Assembly: GCA_001873585.1 (NCBI GenBank)
Contig: MNZL01000065.1
Coordinates: 1 to 6,128, forward strand
Reading direction: 5' to 3'
DNA length: 6,128 nucleotides
DNA from: Rhodobacterales bacterium CG2_30_65_12
GTDB taxonomy: Bacteria; Pseudomonadota; Alphaproteobacteria; Rhodobacterales; Rhodobacteraceae
The translations under genes and the position numbers were made by a program. Positions 1-5,597 of this stretch are shown piece after piece. Position 1 is the stretch's first letter. Every line of letters starts with the position of its first letter. The notes below the pieces were generated by a model. It was given only the letters and a program-made list of their open reading frames with translations, did not search any database and was not told where the DNA came from.

Positions 1-1927
1 CGGCAGCGTTTGGCATCGCCGTGGCAGCGACAAAATGCTCCTGAAAGCGCGGTTCGATCGCGGTTTCGATCTTCTCGATCTTGCGCACCAGCGCTTCGAT
101 CTCGGCCCGCGCGCCGATGTTCAATAGCGCGATCCGCGCGCCGGTGCCGGCGGCATTTCCGGCCGAGACAACCTTTTCAAGCGGCACGTCGGGGATCATC
201 CCGAGCACCATCGCATGCTTGGGGCTGATGTGCGCGCCAAAGGCACCGGCCAGCACCACCCGGTCGGGCGCATCCACCCCGCGCTTGTCCATCAACAGCC
301 GCGCGCCGGCATAGAGCGCGGCCTTGGCCATCTGGATCTCGCGGATATCGTTATTGGTCACGGTGATGCGCGGGGTGGTCTCGTCGCCCGCCCAGAGCAC
401 ATAAGCCTGGGTCCGGCCATCGTTCACGCAATTGGGCGAGCCGGTTTCTTCAGCGGTGCCGATCAGGCCCTTGGCGTCGACGATGCCGGCCATGCGCATC
501 TCGGCCACCGCCTCGATGATCCCAGAGCCACAGATGCCGGTAAGGCCGATGCCGGAAATACCGTCGCCAAAGCCCGGATCGTCCGACCAGAGATCGCAGC
601 CGATCACCTGGAAGCGCGGCAGTTTCGTCACCGGGTCGATCTCCACCCGCTCGATCGCGCCGGGCGCAGCGCGCTGGCCGGCACTGATCTGCGCGCCCTC
701 AAAGGCCGGGCCGGTGGGCGAGGAGCAGGCGAGCACGCCGGACCGGTCGCCGAGCAGAAGCTCGGCGTTGGTGCCAACATCGACCACCAGCACGAGATCG
801 TCGGATTTGTGCGGCGCTTCCGAGAGCGCGACGGCGGCAGCATCAGCGCCCACATGCCCGGCGATCAGTGGCAGCACGTAGACGCGGGCGGCGGGTGCAA
901 GCGCGCTCAGCCCGAGATCGGCGGCGCTGAGACGCTGCGCAGCACCCGTGGCTAGCGCAAACGGTGCCTGACCAAGCTCATAAGGGTCGAGCCCGAGAAA
1001 CAAATGATGCATCACCGGGTTCATCACGAAAGTGCTGTCGAGAATGTCGCCCGCCGCGATCCCGGCCTCTTCGGCCAGCGCCGCGATCAGGCCGTTCAGC
1101 CCCTCGCGCACCGCGCGCGTGAGCTCGCCCGCGCCGCCTTCGTTCATCATCGCATGGCTGACCCGGCTCATCACGTCTTCGCCATAGCGGATCTGCGGGT
1201 TCATCAGGCCGGACGAGGCAACCACCTCACCGCTGGCAAGGTTGGTCAGATGCCCGGCGATGGTGGTCGAGCCGATATCCACGGCGAGGCCGAAGGCCCC
1301 CTCGTGAAATTCGGGCCAGAGCGCGATCACCATGGGTGGGCCATCGAGGTGCACCGCCGCTGTCACCGCCCATTTGCCCTTGCGCAGCAGCTTTTGCAGC
1401 CCCGGCAGCAGGGCAAGATCGAAGCCGAGCACATCGAGCCCCATTTCGGCTTTCAGCGCCGCGAGAAGCCGCTCGAGATCGCCCTCCGGCGCGTGCATGT
1501 CGGGCTCGGCGACCTCGACGTAGTGTAGCCGCACCGCCGGATCGACCACGATATCGCGCACCTCGGCGCGCTTGCGCACCACCTGTTTGTGCACCTGGCT
1601 CTCGGGCGGCACGTCGATCACCACGTCGCGCAGAATCTCGGCCTGACAGCCGAGCCGGCGGCCCGGTTTCAGCCCGCGCACCCGGTCATAACGCTGTTCG
1701 ACGGCGTTCACCGGCGACAGCGCGTCTTCGCCCACGGTGATGCCATGCTTGGCATGGGTGCCGAAGCTTGGGCTAATCTGGCACTTGGAACAAACCCCGC
1801 GCCGGCCACAAACGCTGTCGAGATCGACGCCCAGCGCCCGGGCGGCGTCGAGCACCTTGGTGCCGCGCGCCACATGGCCGCGTTGGCCCGAGGGCGTGAA
1901 GATCACAAGCGGCTGGTCGTCAGACAT
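1..1927 (-). CDS. Ferredoxin-ASKHA corrinoid activation protein (RACo/RamA-like, DUF4445), C-terminus cut off by window edge
   Basis: Translating the minus strand from the ATG at 1927-1925 gives 642 uninterrupted codons that run off the left edge. Residues 1-~105 form a plant-type [2Fe-2S] ferredoxin domain, with ligands C40-x5-C46-x2-C49 and C94. A linker region follows to about residue 210. The rest is an ASKHA (actin/Hsp70-like) ATPase fold: phosphate-1 loop DIGSTT at 217-222, a second DVGTN loop at 383-387, ICGSGII around 465-471, and AGAFG at 560-564. This order is that of RACo and RamA, which use ATP and a low-potential electron to return inactive Co(II) corrinoid to Co(I). The protein is presumably cytoplasmic, as no signal peptide is seen. 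In Rhodobacterales, as I recall, such proteins support the B12-dependent methionine synthase; the partner here is inferred. A GGAG ribosome site (1933-1936) sits 5 nt before the start. Homologues suggest that only some tens of residues are missing. Family assignment is firm; the substrate enzyme is not. Confidence 0.88.
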   Translation of the reverse strand, partial: MSDDQPLVIFTPSGQRGHVARGTKVLDAARALGVDLDSVCGRRGVCSKCQISPSFGTHAKHGITVGEDALSPVNAVEQRYDRVRGLKPGRRLGCQAEILRDVVIDVPPESQVHKQVVRKRAEVRDIVVDPAVRLHYVEVAEPDMHAPEGDLERLLAALKAEMGLDVLGFDLALLPGLQKLLRKGKWAVTAAVHLDGPPMVIALWPEFHEGAFGLAVDIGSTTIAGHLTNLASGEVVASSGLMNPQIRYGEDVMSRVSHAMMNEGGAGELTRAVREGLNGLIAALAEEAGIAAGDILDSTFVMNPVMHHLFLGLDPYELGQAPFALATGAAQRLSAADLGLSALAPAARVYVLPLIAGHVGADAAAVALSEAPHKSDDLVLVVDVGTNAELLLGDRSGVLACSSPTGPAFEGAQISAGQRAAPGAIERVEIDPVTKLPRFQVIGCDLWSDDPGFGDGISGIGLTGICGSGIIEAVAEMRMAGIVDAKGLIGTAEETGSPNCVNDGRTQAYVLWAGDETTPRITVTNNDIREIQMAKAALYAGARLLMDKRGVDAPDRVVLAGAFGAHISPKHAMVLGMIPDVPLEKVVSAGNAAGTGARIALLNIGARAEIEALVRKIEKIETAIEPRFQEHFVAATAMPNAA

Positions 1928-1952
1928 GAGGACTCCAAAGGTGGGTTGCCGC

Positions 1953-2002
1953 TTTTTTCTTGGGCAAAATACTCCCCGGGGTTTAGGGGTGGAACCCCCA
2001 AA
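1953..2002. repeat. Intergenic hairpin element, probable dispersed Rhodobacterales-type repeat; possible erpA terminator/attenuator
   Basis: This spacer element holds a T-run (1953-1958), then GGGCAAAATACTCCCCGGGG (1962-1981), then a GC hairpin. In the minus-strand transcript, 2002-1994 pairs with 1990-1982 as a 9-bp stem (one G-U pair) closing a 3-nt loop. An alternative stem pairs GGGGTT 1978-1983 with AACCCC 1993-1998. The arrangement of TTGGGCAAAATACTCCC followed by a G-rich/C-rich hairpin resembles a short intergenic sequence I associate with many Rhodobacterales genomes, but that is memory, not a search. It begins 3 bp beyond the erpA stop and could end or attenuate that transcript. The nearest U-rich stretch (TATTTT on the minus strand) lies several bases past the stem, so it is not a textbook terminator. 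Confidence 0.5.
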
Positions 2003-2005
2003 TGG

Positions 2006-2353
2006 CTACATCGAAAACGACGTGCCGCAGCCGCAAGACGACGTGGCATTCGGGTTCTCGACCACGAAGCGCGCGCCGATCAGCTCCTCGGTGAAGTCGA
2101 TCACCGCGTTTTCGAGAAACGGCAGCGAAACCTCGTCGATCACAACCCGCTCGCCGGAAAACGCGCCGACAGGCGCGTCGAGCACGAGATCGCCGGGCGC
2201 CGGATCGTCGAGCGAAATGTCATATTGAAAGCCCGAGCAGCCGCCGCCCTCGACGGCGATGCGCAGTGCCTTGCCGCTGTCGCCCGCGCCAATCTCGTGC
2301 AGTCGCCGAAAGGCGCGCTCGGTCACTTTCGGGGGCAAGGTCAGGTCCATCAT
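2006..2353 (-). CDS. erpA: A-type iron-sulfur cluster carrier/insertion protein ErpA (HesB/IscA family)
   Basis: The 115-residue protein has the usual length and full motif set of A-type carriers: EGGGCSGFQY with C39, and C-terminal NPNATSSCGCG with C107 and C109. These three cysteines bind the transferred cluster. Such proteins receive Fe-S clusters from the ISC or SUF scaffold in the cytoplasm and pass them to apo-enzymes. The NPNAT.SCGCGTSFS ending is closer to ErpA than to IscA or SufA, but the three paralogues are hard to separate by eye. Two adjacent ATGs (2353 and 2350) could start it; neither has a strong Shine-Dalgarno, the upstream bases being only A-rich. It is divergent from dgt across 88 bp and has a convincing promoter there. 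The ferredoxin-ASKHA gene follows 78 bp downstream on the same strand, so cotranscription is possible but is interrupted by a hairpin. Confidence 0.85.
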   Translation of the reverse strand: MMDLTLPPKVTERAFRRLHEIGAGDSGKALRIAVEGGGCSGFQYDISLDDPAPGDLVLDAPVGAFSGERVVIDEVSLPFLENAVIDFTEELIGARFVVENPNATSSCGCGTSFSM

Positions 2354-2385
2354 TTTGCTTGGCTTTCGTCTGTTCGCGTTGTGTG

Positions 2386-2414
2386 AATATATGGGCGCAG
2401 GACCAAGGCGGCAA
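2386..2414 (-). promoter_or_regulatory. Sigma-70-type promoter for erpA
   Basis: Read on the minus strand, TTGCCG (2414-2409) is followed by a 17-bp spacer and TATATT (2391-2386). The -10 box matches the consensus at five of six positions, the -35 box at four. Initiation near 2379 would leave a leader of about 26 nt before the erpA start. The AT-rich -10 box is nearly symmetrical and may also serve dgt on the other strand, but no good -35 is seen in that direction. Confidence 0.6.
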
Positions 2415-2430
2415 GGACCGCCACAAGCAC

Positions 2431-2435
2431 AGAGG
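2431..2435 (+). promoter_or_regulatory. Ribosome binding site that sets the dgt start
   Basis: AGAGG lies 6 nt before the ATG at 2442. It favours this start over an in-frame ATG at 2391, which would add a 17-residue low-complexity segment (MGAGPRRQG...), has no Shine-Dalgarno, and overlaps the erpA -10 box. Confidence 0.65.
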
Positions 2436-2441
2436 CCGCAG

Positions 2442-3578
2442 ATGCTTTCCAGCTACGCCTGCACCCCCGCGAAAACACGCGGGCGGCTCTACCGCGAGGC
2501 CGAGAGCGCCTTTCGTTCGCCGTTCCAGCGCGACCGCGACCGGATCATCCATTCCTCGGCCTTTCGCCGCCTCAAGCACAAGACGCAAGTGTTTGTCGAG
2601 CATGAGGGCGATTATTACCGCACCCGGCTCACCCACTCGATCGAGGTGGCGCAGGTGGCGCGCACGATCGCCGGGGCGCTCGGGTTCAATGAATACCTCA
2701 CCGAGGCCGTGGCGCTGGCACATGATCTTGGCCACACGCCGTTTGGCCACACCGGGGAAGACGCGCTCAACGCGCTGATGAAGCCCTATGGCGGCTTTGA
2801 TCACAACGCCCAGGCGCTCAAGATCGTCACCTCGCTGGAGCGCCACTACGCCGAGTGGGACGGGTTGAACCTCACCTGGGAAGCCCTTGAAGGCATTGCC
2901 AAACATAATGGGCCAGTTGCAGGCGATCTGCCCTTCGCGCTGGCCGACTACAACGCCCGGCACGATCTCGAACTGCACACCCACGCCAGCGGCGAGGCGC
3001 AGGTGGCTGCGATTGCCGATGATATCGCCTACAACAACCACGACCTGCACGATGGCTTGCGCGCCGGGCTGTTCAGCGTGGATGAAATCCGTGCGCTGCC
3101 GATCGTTGGCCCGGCCTTTGCCGAGGTCGACGCCAGGTATCCCGGCCTCGACCAGAACCGCCGCCGCCACGAGGCCCTGCGCCGGGTGTTCGGCACGATG
3201 GTCGAAGACGTGCTGATCGCCGCGCGCCGACGCTTGCAGGAGGTGAACCCGGGATCGGCCGCCGATATCCGCATGGCGGGGCGGCCGGTGATCGGGTTTT
3301 CCGATCACCTGTTCGGGGATCTGAAACAGATCCGCGCCTTCCTGTTCAAACGGATGTATCGCGCGCCCTCGGTGCTGGAAATGCGCGCACAAGTGACCAA
3401 AGTCATCGAAGGGCTGTTTCCGCTGTTCCTCGCCGATCCCGAATTGCTGCCGGAAGAGTGGCGCGAAGACGTGGCGAAAGCGACGAATGAGTCGGACCTC
3501 GCCAGGATCGTCGGCGATTATATCGCCGGGATGACCGATCGTTTCGCGCTGGAAACCCACGCACGGTTGATCGGGTAG
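2442..3578 (+). CDS. dgt: Deoxyguanosinetriphosphate triphosphohydrolase-like protein (HD domain dNTPase)
   Basis: The 378-residue product belongs to the HD phosphohydrolase superfamily, dGTPase-like branch, which splits dNTPs into the deoxynucleoside plus triphosphate and so trims the dNTP pool. Visible family landmarks in order: FQRDRDRIIHSSAFRRLKHK (28-47), the EGDYYRTRLTHS segment with metal ligand H65, the H94-D95 pair in AHDLGHTPFGHTGED, GGFDHNAQ (117-124), LTWEALEGIAKHNGP, and the distal acidic pair D193/D194 in ADDIAYNNHD. All expected HD metal ligands are present. The length is that of the alphaproteobacterial dGTPase-like (type 2) group; strict dGTP preference has not been shown for most members, so dNTP specificity is open. 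It is divergent from erpA, a neighbourhood I regard as common in alphaproteobacteria. argS, which often follows dgt there, is absent; the next gene is convergent. Confidence 0.9.
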   Translation: MLSSYACTPAKTRGRLYREAESAFRSPFQRDRDRIIHSSAFRRLKHKTQVFVEHEGDYYRTRLTHSIEVAQVARTIAGALGFNEYLTEAVALAHDLGHTPFGHTGEDALNALMKPYGGFDHNAQALKIVTSLERHYAEWDGLNLTWEALEGIAKHNGPVAGDLPFALADYNARHDLELHTHASGEAQVAAIADDIAYNNHDLHDGLRAGLFSVDEIRALPIVGPAFAEVDARYPGLDQNRRRHEALRRVFGTMVEDVLIAARRRLQEVNPGSAADIRMAGRPVIGFSDHLFGDLKQIRAFLFKRMYRAPSVLEMRAQVTKVIEGLFPLFLADPELLPEEWREDVAKATNESDLARIVGDYIAGMTDRFALETHARLIG

Positions 3579-3584
3579 CGCGGG

Positions 3585-3604
3585 CGGTTTCCGTGCGGAA
3601 ACCG
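3585..3604. terminator. Hairpin 1 of a tandem pair in the dgt/ubiM convergent spacer
   Basis: CGGTTTCCG (3585-3593) and CGGAAACCG (3596-3604) are perfect inverted arms around a 2-base centre (effectively an 8-bp stem with a 4-nt loop). It lies 6 bp after the dgt stop. There is no T-run on either side, so a bidirectional or Rho-assisted 3' end, or an mRNA-stabilising stem, is inferred from position and symmetry only. Confidence 0.5.
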
Positions 3605-3608
3605 AGCA

Positions 3609-3626
3609 GAATTCCGTATGGAATTC
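3609..3626. terminator. Hairpin 2 of a tandem pair in the dgt/ubiM convergent spacer
   Basis: GAATTCC (3609-3615) and GGAATTC (3620-3626) form a perfect 7-bp stem with loop GTAT. It ends 7 bp before the ubiM stop codon, so each gene has one stem immediately downstream of it. Its core ATTCCGTATGGAAT parallels TTTCCGTGCGGAAA of the first hairpin. No T-run follows in either direction. Confidence 0.5.
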
Positions 3627-3633
3627 GCGCGCC

Positions 3634-4824
3634 TCAGGCTTCGAGCTCGGTGAGCTGCTTCTCGATCAGCTTTTTCGCCGGGGTGAGCACGTTGCCGAGC
3701 CGGAGCGCCGCCGAGCGCAGCAGCTTGGCGGGGCCGGTGGTGGTGGTAAACAGCCGGACAATGGCGTTGGTGCCATGGTAGAGCGGCAGCACCTTGCGCC
3801 GGTGCTGGCGCTCGTAGGCCAGGAGCCCCGGCATCGCGCCGATATCGTCGCCGCGCATCTTTGCCGCGCGGATCTCGGCCGCGAGGATCGTCGCCCCCGA
3901 AAGCCCCAGGTTGTAGCCATGCGCGGTCACCGGGTGCATCCCCACCGCTGCATCGCCCACCAGCGCGAAGCGGTTCGCCACGAAGCGGTTGGCGATCACC
4001 CCCATCAGCGGATAGGAGTGACGCTCGGTGACAAGCGTCATCTCGCCCAGACGGTGCTCAAAGCGGGTGGCGATATCGGCGGCGAAGTCTTCGGGGCTCA
4101 TCGCCAGCACCGCGTCGGCCTGATCGGCGGGCAGCGTTACCACGGCGGACGACTTCATGCCCGCCATCGGCAGGATCGCCAGCGTTCGGTCGTAGTGGAA
4201 GCACTCGGTGGCAACGTCGTTATGCGGCAAGGTGTGGGAGAGTTCGGAAACGATCACCACCCGGCCAAAATCGGTCATCTGCGCCGAGATCCCCATCCGT
4301 CGGCGGTTTTCGCTCATCCGGCTGTCGGCGGCGATCACCAGCGGTGCGGTCAGCACCGAACCGTCATCAAGCGTTACCCGGCCTTGGCGGGCGTCGGTTG
4401 CCACCGCTGTGACGGTCTTCTCGGTGAGGATCGTGATATTGTTGGAATGCCGCACGCTCTCAAAAGCGGCCTTGCGGATCAAGTGGTTGGGCACCAGCTT
4501 TCCGAGGTATGGCGCAGAGGTATCTTCCGCCGCGAAATGCAGCGCATAGGGGTCGGTGCCGTTGATCACCTTGGCGTCGCGGATCGTGCCCAGCTGGTCT
4601 TCCGGGATATGGCCCCAGATACCGAGGTTTTTCATCAGCGTTTCCGAGCCGTGGGTGAGCGCGATGTCGCGCCCGTCCTCGGGCGGGTTTTCCAGCATCG
4701 CCATCGGCTGGCGCTCCACCAGCACCATGTTCAGCCCGGTATCGGCCAGCGTGCGGGCAAAGCTCAGCCCCGCCGGACCTGCGCCAATGATGATGATATC
4801 GTGCCGCTGTGCGCCTTCGGCCAT
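3634..4824 (-). CDS. ubiM: FAD-dependent ubiquinone-ring hydroxylase, UbiM type (UbiH/UbiF/UbiM/Coq6 family)
   Basis: This 396-residue protein is a class A flavoprotein monooxygenase. Near the N-terminus is the dinucleotide-binding motif IIIIGAGPAGLS (G14, G16, G19), ending the beta-alpha-beta unit at E37. A conserved ERQP...DGRDIALTHGS segment follows. The second flavin motif is AADSRMS (D167), and the third is GDAAVGMHP from G290-D291, continuing as VTAHGYNLGLSG. Ubiquinone hydroxylases of this family use FAD, NAD(P)H and O2 to hydroxylate the prenylated aromatic ring. The GMHPVTAHG and LVPNHLIR features recall UbiM more than UbiH, UbiF or UbiL, so I prefer UbiM, known from Neisseria and scattered proteobacteria. 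Regioselectivity (C1, C5 or C6) cannot be read from sequence. The ATG at 4824 has an AGGGGG site (4835-4830) 5 nt upstream. The gene is convergent with dgt, divergent from rplM, and apparently monocistronic. Confidence 0.8.
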   Translation of the reverse strand: MAEGAQRHDIIIIGAGPAGLSFARTLADTGLNMVLVERQPMAMLENPPEDGRDIALTHGSETLMKNLGIWGHIPEDQLGTIRDAKVINGTDPYALHFAAEDTSAPYLGKLVPNHLIRKAAFESVRHSNNITILTEKTVTAVATDARQGRVTLDDGSVLTAPLVIAADSRMSENRRRMGISAQMTDFGRVVIVSELSHTLPHNDVATECFHYDRTLAILPMAGMKSSAVVTLPADQADAVLAMSPEDFAADIATRFEHRLGEMTLVTERHSYPLMGVIANRFVANRFALVGDAAVGMHPVTAHGYNLGLSGATILAAEIRAAKMRGDDIGAMPGLLAYERQHRRKVLPLYHGTNAIVRLFTTTTGPAKLLRSAALRLGNVLTPAKKLIEKQLTELEA

Positions 4825-4854
4825 GGCAGCCCCCTGTTGCTGTGGATCTGAAAA

Positions 4855-4883
4855 GATCTAGGACGGTGGGCGCTGCGAGGCAA
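4855..4883 (-). promoter_or_regulatory. Candidate promoter for ubiM
   Basis: On the minus strand TTGCCT (4883-4878) and TAGATC (4860-4855) are separated by 17 bp. The -35 box is reasonable (four of six), the -10 box weak (three of six). It is placed so that transcription would begin near 4848, about 24 nt before the ubiM start. Offered as the best candidate, not a firm call. Confidence 0.35.
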
Positions 4884-5068
4884 GGTCTTTGCGCTCACAG
4901 TCGCGTGCCGTGCCTGTGCCGGGCGCGCGTCGGGGTCCGGCCTCCCTGCGCGGCCAACTCGGCACCGGATGGTGATATCGCGGTCATAATGCGGCTGAAA
5001 ACATGGGGTAAAATAATACCGCGTCGCTAAGTCACTGGTTTTGCTGTTATATCGGGAAATCACATCCC

Positions 5069-5096
5069 TTGACTGCACGCGGGAAATGCTTAGAAC
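5069..5096 (+). promoter_or_regulatory. Promoter of the rplM-rpsI operon
   Basis: CTTGACT gives a strong -35 (TTGACT, 5069-5074). After 16 bp comes TAGAAC (5091-5096), a four-of-six -10 box. The CTTGAC start is typical of strong alphaproteobacterial housekeeping promoters. Transcription from about 5103 would give a short leader of roughly 28 nt, too short for a large structured ribosomal-protein leader. Confidence 0.6.
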
Positions 5097-5130
5097 CGGC
5101 CCATCCGAAACCCATCAAGGGCCGACAACC

Positions 5131-5595
5131 ATGAAAACCTTTTCTGCGACCCCCGCAGACATCGAGAAGAAGTGGATCATCATCGACGCCGAAGGCGTGG
5201 TGCTGGGCCGTCTTGCCTCGATCGTCGCCATGCGTCTGCGTGGCAAACACAAGCCGAGCTACACCCCGCACATGGATTGTGGTGACAACGTCATCGTGAT
5301 CAACGCCGACAAGGTGCAGCTCACTGGCAAGAAGCGCACCGACAAGGTGCATTACTGGCACACCGGCTATCCGGGCGGCATCAAAAGCCGGACTGCGGGC
5401 CAGATCCTCGAAGGCGCGCATCCCGAGCGCGTGGTCGAGATGGCGATCAAGCGCATGCTCCCGGGCAACCGTTTGAGCCGCAAGCAGATGTCGAACCTGC
5501 GCGTTTACGCCGGGGCCGAGCACGGCCACGAGGCGCAAAAGCCGGACGTGCTCGACGTCAAGTCGATGAACAAGAAAAACACGCGTGAGGGCTGA
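5131..5595 (+). CDS. rplM: 50S ribosomal protein L13
   Basis: The 154-residue protein matches bacterial L13 over its whole length. The N-terminal part shows W15-III-DAEGVVLGRLAS, followed by GDNVIVINADKVQLTGKK, a YWHTGYPGGIK segment at 75-85, and the family signature IKRMLPGNRLSRK...LRVYAGAEH at 106-131. L13 binds 23S rRNA early in assembly of the large subunit. It is slightly longer than the E. coli protein (142 residues), mainly through a basic C-terminal tail (DVKSMNKKNTREG) usual in this group. The ATG at 5131 is chosen because the protein aligns from MKTF and AAGGG (5117-5121) lies 9 nt upstream; an upstream in-frame ATG at 5041-5130 would lie across the promoter. rpsI follows after 2 bp. 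Confidence 0.97.
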   Translation: MKTFSATPADIEKKWIIIDAEGVVLGRLASIVAMRLRGKHKPSYTPHMDCGDNVIVINADKVQLTGKKRTDKVHYWHTGYPGGIKSRTAGQILEGAHPERVVEMAIKRMLPGNRLSRKQMSNLRVYAGAEHGHEAQKPDVLDVKSMNKKNTREG

Positions 5596-5597
5596 CC

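Larger units (their letters stand above)
4825..5130. other. Divergent regulatory region between ubiM and rplM (306 bp, no gene seen)
   Basis: No credible coding frame or RNA gene is visible here. The ubiM-proximal part carries the ubiM ribosome site and a candidate promoter; the middle (about 4890-4980) is GC-rich and unremarkable. From about 4983 to 5060 the composition turns AT-rich (for example TAAAATAATACC at 5009-5020 and GTTATATC at 5046-5053), just upstream of the rplM promoter. That stretch could be an upstream activating element or hold secondary promoters, but no well-spaced -35/-10 pair was found in it. A small GATCT-GAAA-AGATC stem occurs at 4846-4859. Confidence 0.6.

Noticed and set aside
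215..2386. Plus-strand frames at 215-955, 1004-1528 and 1589-2386
   Set aside because: All are antisense to the ferredoxin-ASKHA gene or erpA, whose motifs are unambiguous, and their translations are His/Arg/Ala-rich without domains.
2259..2441. N-terminally extended dgt starting at 2259 or 2391
   Set aside because: The extension would overlap erpA and its promoter, is low-complexity, and has no ribosome site; the family alignment and AGAGG support 2442.
2220..3560. A 446-codon open frame on the minus strand, antisense to dgt
   Set aside because: It lies opposite a clearly real HD-domain gene, overlaps the erpA 5' end and promoter, and its product has no recognisable motif. Long antisense frames are expected from codon bias in GC-rich genes.
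3775..4851. A 358-codon plus-strand frame antisense to ubiM
   Set aside because: It mirrors ubiM codon positions, gives a His/Arg/Gly-rich product typical of shadow frames, and lacks a ribosome site or domain.
4890..5068. Possible small RNA or riboswitch in the divergent spacer
   Set aside because: I found no tRNA-like fold, known riboswitch core or terminator-like hairpin with a T-run; only short weak stems are present.
4764..5078. A 104-codon minus-strand frame across the ubiM/rplM spacer
   Set aside because: It overlaps the start of ubiM in another frame and covers both promoter regions; the product shows no motif and there is no ribosome site worth noting.
5041..5130. A 30-residue N-terminal extension of L13
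   Set aside because: It would cover the TTGACT/TAGAAC promoter, has no family support, and the start at 5131 matches known L13 N-termini with a ribosome site.
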